Source: JAWLFI01 sp041685645 | Lineage (GTDB): Bacteria; Bacteroidota; Bacteroidia; Chitinophagales; Saprospiraceae | Length of the DNA: 17,062 bases | Assembly: GCA_041685645.1 (NCBI GenBank) | Contig: JAWLFI010000035.1 | Span: 1 to 17,062 of the forward strand | Direction of reading: 5' to 3' | Shown here: positions 6,835 to 14,356 of the stretch, one piece after another | Layout of the letters: every line of letters starts with the position of its first letter | Position numbering within the stretch: position 1 is the first letter of the stretch | Made by a program: the position numbers and the translations under genes | Notes under the pieces: generated by a model | What the model was told of the DNA's origin: nothing | Databases searched by the model: none | What the model saw: only the letters and a program-made list of their open reading frames with translations

Positions 6835-7896
6835 CTACGTATTTTTCTCTCCCTTTCCGTATTGCTTTTCGTAATAATCTTTATACTCCCCGGAAGTCAC
6901 CGATGCTAACCAATCTCCATTCTCTAAGTACCAGTCGATCGTCTGAGATAAGCCTTCCTGAAAAGTAACTGAAGGGCGCCAACCTAAATCGCTCTCTATC
7001 TTTGAAGCATCTATAGCATATCGGTGGTCGTGCCCGGCTCTGTCTTTAACAAACTCAATCAGTCGTTCTGAATCACCCTTGGGTCTTCTTAATTTTCGGT
7101 CCATCAAATGGCATAACAAGCGAATCAGATCGATGTTCTTCCATTCATTATGACCTCCAATATTATAAGTCTCTTTAATTTTTCCACTTCTAAAGACCAA
7201 ATCAATCGCTTCAGCATGATCTTCTACAAAAAGCCAGTCTCTGATATTTTGTCCGGCTCCATATACGGGAAGGGGTTCCTCGCAAAGGATGTTCCTTATA
7301 AACAGAGGTATGAGCTTTTCGGGAAATTGATAGGGCCCGTAGTTATTTGAGCAATTCGATAATACAACGGGAAAGTCATAGGTGTGCCCCCACGCCCGGA
7401 CAAAGTGATCGGAGCTCGCTTTCGATGCCGAATAAGGGCTGCGAGGATCATAGGGAGTATCTTCTCGAAAGTAGCCCTCATCCCCTAAACTCCCATAAAC
7501 TTCGTCCGTCGAAATGTGATAAAATCGCTTGTTTGCGTATTCTCCCGCCCAATATTCCTTTGCGGCTTGTAAGAGGTTAACCGTTCCCAAAACGTTCGTC
7601 GTAACAAAAATCAAAGGATCTGAAATTGAGCGATCGACATGGGATTCAGCTGCTAAATGAATGACGGCGTCAATTTGATGAGAGCGAAAAACCCGCCTCA
7701 TGGCATCTAAATCTCCAATATCCCCCTTGATAAAAGTGTAATTGGGCTTATCATCAATATCAGCAATATTTTCAAGATTGCCGGCGTAGGTCAAGGCATC
7801 AAGATTAAAAATGTGATCCTCAGGATATCTATTGACTAGCCTTCTTACCACATGAGAACCAATAAATCCCGCTCCTCCGGTTATTAAAATGTTCAT
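6835..7896 (-). CDS. rmlB: dTDP-glucose 4,6-dehydratase
   Basis: Converts dTDP-glucose to dTDP-4-keto-6-deoxyglucose, the branch point to rhamnose, fucosamine-like and other 6-deoxysugars. The 353-residue protein is an extended short-chain dehydrogenase: NAD-binding GGAGFIGSH (residues 7-15), HLAAESHVDRSI (about 80-91), the catalytic STDEVYGSLG with the Thr-Asp-Glu triad, YSASKASSDHFVRAW (the YxxxK pair) and SNNYGPYQFPEKLIPLFI. Length and motifs match RmlB/RfbB closely. It begins with ATG 24 bases after the ugd stop and ends two bases before rmlA. The order rmlB-rmlA without rmlC or rmlD suggests use for a different dTDP-sugar or completion of the pathway elsewhere in the genome. Confidence 0.97.
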   Translation of the reverse strand: MNILITGGAGFIGSHVVRRLVNRYPEDHIFNLDALTYAGNLENIADIDDKPNYTFIKGDIGDLDAMRRVFRSHQIDAVIHLAAESHVDRSISDPLIFVTTNVLGTVNLLQAAKEYWAGEYANKRFYHISTDEVYGSLGDEGYFREDTPYDPRSPYSASKASSDHFVRAWGHTYDFPVVLSNCSNNYGPYQFPEKLIPLFIRNILCEEPLPVYGAGQNIRDWLFVEDHAEAIDLVFRSGKIKETYNIGGHNEWKNIDLIRLLCHLMDRKLRRPKGDSERLIEFVKDRAGHDHRYAIDASKIESDLGWRPSVTFQEGLSQTIDWYLENGDWLASVTSGEYKDYYEKQYGKGEKNT

Positions 7897-7920
7897 TCAC
7901 TTCCTTTTTGCGTCTCCATC

Positions 7921-9252
7921 CTATTGATCTGATTTGAGCTGAACCCTGGGTCGTCCAATGCTATAATACTCAAAACCCTTTTCTTCCATATCATTTAAGT
8001 CAAATAAATTCCGACCGTCAAAAATGAGGGGGCGTTTCAATCGCTCCTTTATTTTTTCAAAAGAGGGCGATCTAAAGACGCTCCATTCCGTCACAATCGC
8101 CAAAGCGTCTGCATCTGTTAGTGCATCATAGGGCTCACTGGCAAAATACACATTTTTTCCTTCCAATACCGCCTTTACATTTTCCATAGCCTCTGGATCG
8201 TAGGCGCGTATTTTTGCCCCGTGCTCCAATAAAGTCCTAATAATTTCGAGTGAGGGCGCTTCGCGAATATCATCGGTTTCCGGTTTGAATGCCAGTCCCC
8301 AAATGGCAATCGTTTTCCCCCTTAAGTCGTCTCCCAGGCGGCTTTGAATGCGCCGGGCTAAAATCTCCTTTTGTTTTTGATTGACTGTCATTACTGCTTC
8401 CAAAATGTGAAAGGGGTAGTCGCTTTGCTGTGCTTTTTTATACAATGCCTGAACATCTTTAGGGAAACAAGACCCGCCATAACCAACACCCGGGAATAAA
8501 AAGCGCTTGCCGATGCGGCTATCGCTTCCCATTCCGATGCGAACCTGATCCACATTGGCTCCCACCTTTTCACAGAGGTTGGCAATTTCATTCATAAAGC
8601 TAATCCGGGTAGCTAAATAACTGTTCGAGGCGTATTTTGTCATTTCTGCCGATCGAATATCCATGACGTAAATGGGATTCCCTTGTCGGACAAAAGGATC
8701 GTACAAGGATTTCATTTTTCGCCCCGCCTTTTCACTCTTCGTTCCAATCACCACCCGATCGGGGCGTTGAAAATCATCTACTGCGACACCTTCGCGCAGA
8801 AACTCCGGGTTGCTCACTACATCGAATAGATCGCGACTCAGGTGTTGAGCTAAAACGCTTTCTACTCGTTCTCCAGTGCCTACCGGAACCGTAGATTTAT
8901 TGACGACAATGGTGTACCGGTCAATCATATGAGATAGCTCCTCTGCCACGCCCAATACAAAAGACAAGTCTGCTGATCCGTCCGCACCCGGTGGTGTAGG
9001 TAAGGCTAAAAAGATAATTTCGGCATGATCTACAGCCTCCTTTAAATCTGTTGTGAATTTCAGCCGGCCCTGGCTCGTATTTCTTTCAAACAAGATCTCT
9101 AATCCCGGCTCGTAAATCGGAACAGTTCCATTTTTCATGCGGTCTACCTTCTTCGCATCTATATCTACACACAAAACCTCATTTCCCGATTCTGCAAAAC
9201 AAGTTCCCGATACTAAACCTACATAACCGGTGCCGACAATAGCTAATTTCAT
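7921..9252 (-). CDS. ugd: UDP-glucose 6-dehydrogenase
   Basis: Oxidises UDP-glucose twice with NAD to UDP-glucuronate, a precursor of acidic polysaccharides. The 443-residue product shows the dinucleotide-binding start MKLAIVGTGYVGLVSG, LALPTPPGADGSADLS, NKSTVPVGTGERV, SNPEFLREGVAVDDF, RPDRVVIGT, the central-helix motif AEMTKYASNSYLATRISFMNE, and GVGYGGSCFPKD containing the catalytic cysteine. The C-terminal half has WGLAFKPETDDIREAPS and IFDGRNLFD. These place it in the Ugd/TuaD group, distinct from the N-acetylhexosamine dehydrogenase encoded upstream in the same operon. Length is standard. It begins 81 bases after the NusG-like gene, a gap that contains a small hairpin (9287-9307) but no terminator-like T run. 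Confidence 0.96.
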   Translation of the reverse strand: MKLAIVGTGYVGLVSGTCFAESGNEVLCVDIDAKKVDRMKNGTVPIYEPGLEILFERNTSQGRLKFTTDLKEAVDHAEIIFLALPTPPGADGSADLSFVLGVAEELSHMIDRYTIVVNKSTVPVGTGERVESVLAQHLSRDLFDVVSNPEFLREGVAVDDFQRPDRVVIGTKSEKAGRKMKSLYDPFVRQGNPIYVMDIRSAEMTKYASNSYLATRISFMNEIANLCEKVGANVDQVRIGMGSDSRIGKRFLFPGVGYGGSCFPKDVQALYKKAQQSDYPFHILEAVMTVNQKQKEILARRIQSRLGDDLRGKTIAIWGLAFKPETDDIREAPSLEIIRTLLEHGAKIRAYDPEAMENVKAVLEGKNVYFASEPYDALTDADALAIVTEWSVFRSPSFEKIKERLKRPLIFDGRNLFDLNDMEEKGFEYYSIGRPRVQLKSDQ

Positions 9253-9286
9253 TCTACGTTTTTTGTATTACATAAGGCTTCGCCAT

Positions 9287-9307
9287 CCATGTGTCGCAAG
9301 ACAATGG
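9287..9307. other. Small hairpin between the NusG-like gene and ugd
   Basis: CCAT and TGTC on the left pair with GACA and ATGG on the right (9287-9290 with 9304-9307, 9292-9295 with 9300-9303), leaving one bulged G at 9291 and a four-base loop. No T run follows on the transcribed minus strand, so it is not a standard terminator. It lies in one of the larger gaps of the operon. Function, if any, unknown. Confidence 0.25.
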
Positions 9308-9333
9308 CTCATAACCATGGATTTTAGCCAATA

Positions 9334-9855
9334 TTATATTTTCCTCAAGGTATTCAACGGCACTTCAATAATCATGGTATGTTGAAAATGCGCCATTGTG
9401 ATACCCACTCTATTTTTTCCTCTCCATTCCATTAATCTCCCTTTTAATCCCGTCAATTGTCCCGCCACTATTTCTACTTTATCTCCCTTTTCCCATTCGC
9501 CAGGCTCCACTTCTACTTCTTGCCGTTCGCCTACAATTCTCTTGAGCAATTCGATCTCATCAGCAGGGATGGGATCTATATATCCCGAAGGACGCAAGAC
9601 CTGAACCACCCCGGTGGTCGAGAGCACTTGAGCTAATTCTTTTCGTCGGATACGAGCAAAAATATATTGGGTGATCAAAGGGTATTGTACTTTTCGCACC
9701 TTTCGCTTATACTGCTTCACTCTTTCCTGAAGGGGAATCCAGGCCTCTAATCCTTGGCGAAGCAGGGACTGAACTACGTGCTTCTCTCTTCTCGGAATCA
9801 CCCGAAAAGCCAGCCAAAGTCGATGGGTATTTGTTAATGTTTGCGTCCTCTGCAT
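9334..9855 (-). CDS. NusG-paralogue antitermination factor (UpxY-like)
   Basis: A specialised NusG relative that probably binds RNA polymerase early in the transcription of a long polysaccharide operon and prevents premature termination. The 173-residue product has an NGN-type domain (WLAFRVIPRREKHVVQSL, EAWIPLQERVKQYKRK, PLITQYIFARIRR, about residues 13-95) and a C-terminal KOW domain (WEKGDKVEIVAGQLTGLKGR followed by VGITMAHFQHTMIIEVP, about residues 121-170). The length and the aligned basic residues in the first domain fit Bacteroidota UpxY proteins, not the housekeeping NusG, which would normally neighbour secE and rplK. Here it is the third gene of the operon, not the first. It begins six bases after the stop codon of the UDP-N-acetylhexosamine dehydrogenase gene. 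The family call is good; the operon-specific role is inferred from UpxY. Confidence 0.87.
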   Translation of the reverse strand: MQRTQTLTNTHRLWLAFRVIPRREKHVVQSLLRQGLEAWIPLQERVKQYKRKVRKVQYPLITQYIFARIRRKELAQVLSTTGVVQVLRPSGYIDPIPADEIELLKRIVGERQEVEVEPGEWEKGDKVEIVAGQLTGLKGRLMEWRGKNRVGITMAHFQHTMIIEVPLNTLRKI

Positions 9856-9861
9856 AAACTT

Positions 9862-11175
9862 TTATAATCTCCAATAAGTAATTTCTCTTGCGTCTTTAAA
9901 CGGATATATCCCCTTTAAATCAAATACGATGGATGTGCCAGGCTCTAATATTTCAACGAAGTTATCAAGGGAAAGCTTTTTATACTGATTATGAGCAACT
10001 GCAACTACGATAGCTTCATACTTGCCTTCCATCTTATCTACCAACACCAGATCGTGTTGATTCTTGACATCCTCCGCAGAGGCATAGGGATCCGACACCT
10101 CTACAGAGATGGAATACTGTTGTAACTCATGAGCTAAATCTGCCACTTTTGAGTTCCTAACATCTGAAACATTCTCCTTGAAAGTAACCCCTAAAATCAA
10201 TACTCGGGCACCTTTGGGATGGCTTCCCTTTTTTATTAACATTTGCACGAGGCGCTTAGCGATGTAGGCAGGCATCTCATCGTTAATTCTTCGTCCGGAT
10301 AATATCACTTGTGGATCATGGCCCAGTTGCTTAGCCTTAAATAGCAAATAATACGGATCCACTCCAATACAATGCCCGCCCACCAAACCGGGAAAATATT
10401 TTACAAAATTCCACTTGGTGGCAGCGGCTTCAATGACCTCCTGAGTATCTATGCCCATTTTGTCAAAAATCATAGATAGCTCATTCACAAAAGAGATGTT
10501 TAAATCTCGCTGAGTATTCTCGATCACTTTCGCCGCCTCAGCGACTTTGATAGAACTCGCCTGAAAAACACCTCCTTGAATCACTTTCTCGTAGAGAGCC
10601 GCAATATCTTCGAGGGCACTTTTATCGCAAGCTGACACAACCTTTGTAATCTTTTCAACGGTTTTTTCCTTTTCTCCCGGATTGATTCGTTCCGGTGAGT
10701 AGCCTACTTTAAAGTCCTCGACATAGGTTAAACCAGATGTCTGTTCCAGTATAGGCACACAATCCTCTTCTGTACACCCCGGATATACCGTGCTCTCATA
10801 AATCACAATATTATTCCGGCTTAGCACTTGCCCGATACTCCTACTTGCAGAAATTAAAGGTTCCAGAAAAGGAACTTTCCGATTGTCTACGGGAGTGGGT
10901 ACGGCGACGATATAAATATCGCAATCCACTAAATCAGCAGGAGAACTAGAAAAGAGTATTTTTTTTCCTTCGAAAGCAGAGGAGTCCAACTCTTTGGAAG
11001 GGTCGATTGCCTTCTTGAGCATCTCGATTTTATTGTCTTGAATATCGAAGCCCACGACTTGCCAGTATTTCGCGAACTCCAGTGCCAAAGGCAAACCTAC
11101 GTAGCCCATACCAAGGACGGCGATCTTCTTTTCCCCACGGTTCAACGCAGCGATTAACTCTCTTTCCTTTCCCAT
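9862..11175 (-). CDS. UDP-N-acetyl-hexosamine 6-dehydrogenase (TviB/WbpO-like)
   Basis: NAD-dependent oxidation of UDP-GlcNAc or UDP-GalNAc at C6 to the corresponding uronic acid. The 437-residue protein has KKIAVLGMGYVGLPLALEFA (residues 16-35), AVPTPVDNRKVPFLEPL, YESTVYPGCTEEDCVPIL, GYSPERINPGEKEK, the helix KVAEAAKVIENTQRDLNISFVNELS, and the catalytic-cysteine motif VGGHCIGVDPYYLLFKA (about 262-278). The GHCIGVDPYY form is typical of the TviB/WbpO/VipA group, whereas WecC-type enzymes usually have GHCIAVDPWF. GVTFKENVSDVRNSK near the C-terminus is also group-specific. The ATG lies within the end of the upstream regulator gene (22-nt overlap), so the two are coupled. The 3-dehydrogenase encoded further down the operon could act on its product if the substrate is UDP-GlcNAc. 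Whether GlcNAc or GalNAc is used cannot be read here. Confidence 0.93.
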   Translation of the reverse strand: MGKERELIAALNRGEKKIAVLGMGYVGLPLALEFAKYWQVVGFDIQDNKIEMLKKAIDPSKELDSSAFEGKKILFSSSPADLVDCDIYIVAVPTPVDNRKVPFLEPLISASRSIGQVLSRNNIVIYESTVYPGCTEEDCVPILEQTSGLTYVEDFKVGYSPERINPGEKEKTVEKITKVVSACDKSALEDIAALYEKVIQGGVFQASSIKVAEAAKVIENTQRDLNISFVNELSMIFDKMGIDTQEVIEAAATKWNFVKYFPGLVGGHCIGVDPYYLLFKAKQLGHDPQVILSGRRINDEMPAYIAKRLVQMLIKKGSHPKGARVLILGVTFKENVSDVRNSKVADLAHELQQYSISVEVSDPYASAEDVKNQHDLVLVDKMEGKYEAIVVAVAHNQYKKLSLDNFVEILEPGTSIVFDLKGIYPFKDAREITYWRL

Positions 11176-11693
11176 AATAATAATGGCTCGTATTCAAATG
11201 TAGAGAAATCAATTTCTGAAAAACTCTTAGGACTGTAGTCAAGATAGCGAATGCGACGATCAATCAGTGCCTCGGCACGCTCTATCAACCGCACCAGGTA
11301 AGAGCGATCGATCTCACCAACTAATAAAATATCCAATACTGGACCGTCTATGCCCCGAGCAAAGGTGCCCGCTAAATAGATTCTCTCCACCTCTCCCAAA
11401 TTCTCTACCACATTGTGAACGATTTGATCTATTCCGATATGTTTGAGCAAGATATTGTGTACTTCTGTAAATAAGGGATGGGTCGTGTTGGCGCGGTACA
11501 TTTTTTTATTCCCCTCCATTTCTGATTTGAGCATTCCCGCTTTTTCTAAGCGATTCAGCTCTACGCGAATCCCATTCGTAGACTCCCCAAATTCGCTTTC
11601 CAAACCTCTCAAATAGGCGGCTGTGTTGCTGTTTAAAAAAAATTTTAACAGCAATTTGATCCGCGTCTTCGAACTGATGAGTGTGTCTATCAT
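11154..11693 (-). CDS. Winged-helix regulator with a degenerate nucleotidyltransferase-like domain
   Basis: Likely transcription factor at the head of the polysaccharide operon. The N-terminal part (residues about 1-75) forms a winged helix: SSKTRIKLLLKFFLNSNTAA, YLRGLESEFGESTNGIRVEL (recognition region), then NRLEKAGMLKSEMEGNKKMY (wing). The C-terminal half (about 100-179) resembles a polymerase-beta-type nucleotidyltransferase, with YLAGTFARGIDGPVLDILLVG. Active members of that fold usually carry G-S-x-A-x-G followed by S-D-x-D; here only one aspartate (LDIL) remains, so catalysis is doubtful and the domain may sense a ligand or mediate binding. Similar proteins often precede a UDP-GlcNAc dehydrogenase gene in Bacteroidota capsule loci, as here. 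The start codon overlaps nothing and lies six bases from a palindrome (11700-11716) that could be its own operator. Its end overlaps the next gene by 22 nt. Confidence 0.8.
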   Translation of the reverse strand: MIDTLISSKTRIKLLLKFFLNSNTAAYLRGLESEFGESTNGIRVELNRLEKAGMLKSEMEGNKKMYRANTTHPLFTEVHNILLKHIGIDQIVHNVVENLGEVERIYLAGTFARGIDGPVLDILLVGEIDRSYLVRLIERAEALIDRRIRYLDYSPKSFSEIDFSTFEYEPLLLWERKES

Positions 11694-11699
11694 ATCAAT

Positions 11700-11716
11700 G
11701 AGTAACTAATTTACTC
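11700..11716. promoter_or_regulatory. Palindrome next to the operon start, candidate operator
   Basis: GAGTAA and TTACTC form a perfect 6-bp inverted repeat around five A/T-rich bases; seven of the eight symmetric positions match. It lies six bases upstream of the regulator's ATG and contains TAAATTAG on the minus strand, a partial match to the Bacteroidota -7 element TAnnTTTG. I found no good -33 TTTG at the right distance. A site that overlaps the promoter and touches the gene for a winged-helix protein is a reasonable autoregulation candidate; binding is inferred only. Confidence 0.4.
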
Positions 11717-11795
11717 GCTTTATCCACAGAAAAAAACTTTTTGCAGGTTTTTTTTTAGCGGACTCATTTTTTTCAAATGTGTTTAAAAACATAAA

Positions 11796-11827
11796 TTTGA
11801 GCATCCCCCTAAGAATGCTTAGTTTTA
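11796..11827 (+). promoter_or_regulatory. Candidate Bacteroidota-type promoter for mgtE
   Basis: TTTG at 11796-11799 is followed after 20 bases by TAGTTTTA at 11820-11827. This matches the known Bacteroidota pattern of TTTG at -33 and TAnnTTTG at -7 except for the last base. It points toward mgtE and would start transcription about 40 bases before the chosen ATG. Confidence 0.5.
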
Positions 11828-11875
11828 TGCTGTTATCTTTTAGTGCAGTTCTTCTTTGACTCAAGCCCAAATCTC

Positions 11876-13255
11876 ATGCTATCAACTTCTATTGAGCACG
11901 AATTTCAAGCCCTTATCGAGGAGAAAGAGTGGTGGAAACTCAAATCTCTCCTCAAAGAGGTGCCAGCCGTTGACATCGCAGAATGGCTGGAAGACCTTAA
12001 TGCAGAAGAGGGCCTGGTCGTTTTCAGACTCCTCGTCAATGAAAAAGCAGCAGACGTGTTTTCCTATCTCAGCAACTCAAAAGGAGCCGAGCTACTCAAT
12101 GTGTTCTCCAAACAGCAACTGTCCGATGTGATGACCAATCTCGAGCCGGATGAACAGGTTGCGTTTCTGGAAGAGCTGCCCGGACGATTGACCTTTAAAG
12201 TACTGGCCTCTTTTGGCGAGGAACGGAAAAAAGAGGTACAGCGACTTCTGGGGTATCCCGAAGAAAGTATTGGCCGATTAATGACGACCAAGTTTATCCG
12301 TATTCGGTCTGAATGGACGGTGCAAAAAAGCTTACAACACCTCCGCATTTTTGGCAAAAAAGTAGAAACCCTCAATGTGATTTACGTGGTAGATGAGAAT
12401 GGTCGCCTCATTGACGATCTGCGCCTGACGGACCTCGTCATCGCTTCACCGGATAGGAAAATATCGGAAATCATGGACCGGCAATTTATCGCAGTGAATG
12501 CCTTCGAAGATAGAGAGGAGGCGGTGAAAATGCTGAGCAAATACGATTTGGTCGCACTTCCCGTGGTAGATTCCCAGGGTATTCTCATAGGGAAAGTCAC
12601 GGTGGACGATATCATTGATGTTGCAGAGGAAGAAGCAACCGAAGATATGTTGCTCATGGGGGGTATGGATGTGTTGGATGATCGCTATTCCCGAACGGGC
12701 ATCGGTGAAATGGTAAAAAAGCGGGTCGGGTGGCTCATCATTCTCTTTTTGGGGCAAATGATGACTGTTACTGCGCTTGCCTCCTTTGAAAATGCACTGG
12801 CAGCGGCAGCCGTTCTCGCATTTTTTATTCCCATGATTATTTCCAGTGGCGGAAATTCAGGATCCCAGGCAGCCACTTTAATTATCCGTTCTCTGTCTAT
12901 CGGCGATCTCGATTTGGACGACTGGAAAAAAGTGTTGGGACGAGAACTGCTATCTGGACTTCTCCTTGGCAGTATCGTAGGAATTCTCGGGTCTTTTGTT
13001 ATTGCTTTCTGGCTGTCCTTGCGAGGAGAGCCCCTGGACATAAACCTATTCCTCCAGGCGGCAACGGTCGGCTCCAGTTTGGTGGGGGTTATCATTTTTG
13101 GAAATTTATCCGGCGCTATGCTACCCTTTCTCATGACCAAACTCAAGCTAGACCCCGCCGTCACTTCTGCGCCTTTCGTGGCTACTCTGGTTGATGTTAC
13201 TGGCATTATTATCTATTTCAGCTTCGCCACAATTCTATTGCGACATTTACTGTAG
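11876..13255 (+). CDS. mgtE: Magnesium transporter MgtE
   Basis: Inner-membrane Mg2+ channel/transporter gated by cytoplasmic magnesium. From ATG 11876 the product has 459 residues with the usual order. First comes the helical MgtE N domain (about residues 5-115, with EVPAVDIAEWLEDLNAEEGL and LEPDEQVAFLEELP). Two CBS domains follow (about 125-245, including GRLMTTKFIRIRSEWTVQ and LVALPVVDSQGILIGKVTVDD). The C-terminal part has five membrane helices (about 275-459), with the pore-region motif FFIPMIISSGGNSGSQAATL and late segment DPAVTSAPFVATLVDVTGI. The frame extends to GTG 11843, but the extra 11 residues do not resemble the family and the ATG fits normal MgtE starts. It is divergent from the polysaccharide operon and convergent with the glycosyltransferase gene, so it is probably an unrelated housekeeping neighbour marking the edge of the locus. 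Confidence 0.95.
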   Translation: MLSTSIEHEFQALIEEKEWWKLKSLLKEVPAVDIAEWLEDLNAEEGLVVFRLLVNEKAADVFSYLSNSKGAELLNVFSKQQLSDVMTNLEPDEQVAFLEELPGRLTFKVLASFGEERKKEVQRLLGYPEESIGRLMTTKFIRIRSEWTVQKSLQHLRIFGKKVETLNVIYVVDENGRLIDDLRLTDLVIASPDRKISEIMDRQFIAVNAFEDREEAVKMLSKYDLVALPVVDSQGILIGKVTVDDIIDVAEEEATEDMLLMGGMDVLDDRYSRTGIGEMVKKRVGWLIILFLGQMMTVTALASFENALAAAAVLAFFIPMIISSGGNSGSQAATLIIRSLSIGDLDLDDWKKVLGRELLSGLLLGSIVGILGSFVIAFWLSLRGEPLDINLFLQAATVGSSLVGVIIFGNLSGAMLPFLMTKLKLDPAVTSAPFVATLVDVTGIIIYFSFATILLRHLL

Positions 13256-13327
13256 ACCTAATGCACTGCGTCCTGCTGCGCCAATCACCGAAAAAATAAC
13301 TCTTGGATCAGATATTTAGAGGGGAAA

Positions 13328-14356
13328 TTACTTGTAATAATTTCTGGTAAAGCCCTCCGCCCGGGACTTACCTCTGAGCCACTGCCACAATCCACTCCAG
13401 CTCCCCAATCCATAGGCGACTACCTGAATAAATAGGGTGAGAATAGATAAACTGGCAATATGAATACTCCTGTGCATGGAAAAGGATTGAAAAAAAGCAA
13501 AAAGAGCGACGCCAATGGCGCCAAAAAGAATGTACAATAGCGCCCAGGATAACAAGGGAATAAACATCGCTCCTACAAAAATGAATGCGGAAATAGCCAG
13601 CAGGGCCGCAGGCAATAAATGCACCGGCTTTAAGAGCTCCGAATATTGACGACCCAAATTGATGCGGGCCACTCCCCAATTGAATATTTGCTTGAAAAAC
13701 TTCCTGATACTCGTTCTCCTTTTGTGAAACACCACAGCATCCGGAATCAAACCCACCTGAAAGCCCGCGCGATATATGCGCGCAGAATAATCCATATCCT
13801 GCCCATGCCGAAGGTCATTCATCCCTCCGATTTTCTCATAGACAGAGCGATGAATCCCCATATTGAATGAGCGGGGATAAAATCGCGTCACTGATTCCGA
13901 GCTGCCCCGGGTTCCCCCCGTACCGATAAATGAAGTCATGGAATAGTTAATCGCATGCAATAAAGGTGAGAAAGACGGGTGGCTGCTATCCGGTCCACCA
14001 AAGGCATCCCATTTCTGTTTTTCCACATCCCGGTCGATGGCTGACAAATAATCAGGGGGGAGTATCACATCCGAATCTACAAATATGAAATACTCGCCCC
14101 GGGCCACAGACATCGCCCTATTCCTCGCTGCACCGGGTCCCTGATTCTCCTGGTAGTGGTATTGCACATCAAACGGAGTATCCAAACTTTTAATAAAGTC
14201 CGATGTCCCATCCGCTGAGCCGTCATCTACTACGACCAATTCAAATTTTTTCGGCGGAAAATCCACTGCCTCAAGCGAATCTACTAACTCCTTCATCTCG
14301 CCCTTGCGATTGTAGGTAGCGACAATGATGCTATATTTGTAATCTACACTACTCAT
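13328..14356 (-). CDS. Family 2 glycosyltransferase with C-terminal membrane helices
   Basis: GT-A fold glycosyltransferase. The catalytic domain spans about residues 8-235: YSIIVATYNRKGEMKELVDS, ELVVVDDGSADGTSDF, NQGPGAARNRAMSVARGEYF, the metal-binding DSD in FIFVDSDVILPPDYL, and the acceptor-side region FNMGIHRSVYEKIGGMNDLRHGQDMDYSARI, in which QDMD takes the place of the more common ED motif. Two to three hydrophobic segments follow (about 240-325: LLPAALLAISAFIFVGAMFI, WALLYILFGAIGVALFAFF, ILTLFIQVVAYGLGSW), so the enzyme is probably anchored on the cytoplasmic face of the inner membrane. Sugar donor and acceptor cannot be inferred. Its ATG overlaps the stop of the YfhO-family gene by eight bases (GATGAGTAG shared), indicating translational coupling and a possible joint role in cell-surface glycosylation. 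This pair is transcribed separately from the main operon. Confidence 0.88.
   Translation of the reverse strand: MSSVDYKYSIIVATYNRKGEMKELVDSLEAVDFPPKKFELVVVDDGSADGTSDFIKSLDTPFDVQYHYQENQGPGAARNRAMSVARGEYFIFVDSDVILPPDYLSAIDRDVEKQKWDAFGGPDSSHPSFSPLLHAINYSMTSFIGTGGTRGSSESVTRFYPRSFNMGIHRSVYEKIGGMNDLRHGQDMDYSARIYRAGFQVGLIPDAVVFHKRRTSIRKFFKQIFNWGVARINLGRQYSELLKPVHLLPAALLAISAFIFVGAMFIPLLSWALLYILFGAIGVALFAFFQSFSMHRSIHIASLSILTLFIQVVAYGLGSWSGLWQWLRGKSRAEGFTRNYYK

Noticed and set aside
11720..11728. Perfect DnaA-box-like sequence TTATCCACA in the divergent regulator/mgtE region
   Set aside because: Only a single copy was seen; there is no cluster of boxes, AT-rich unwinding repeats, dnaA or dnaN gene. 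One exact match in 17 kb is not very unlikely by chance.
12685..13206. 173-codon minus-strand reading frame inside mgtE
   Set aside because: Antisense to the conserved membrane part of mgtE, with low-complexity Ser/Arg/Pro content typical of a shadow frame.
13256..13327. Possible terminator between the convergent mgtE and glycosyltransferase genes
   Set aside because: No stem of useful length followed by a T run could be found in these 72 bases on either strand.
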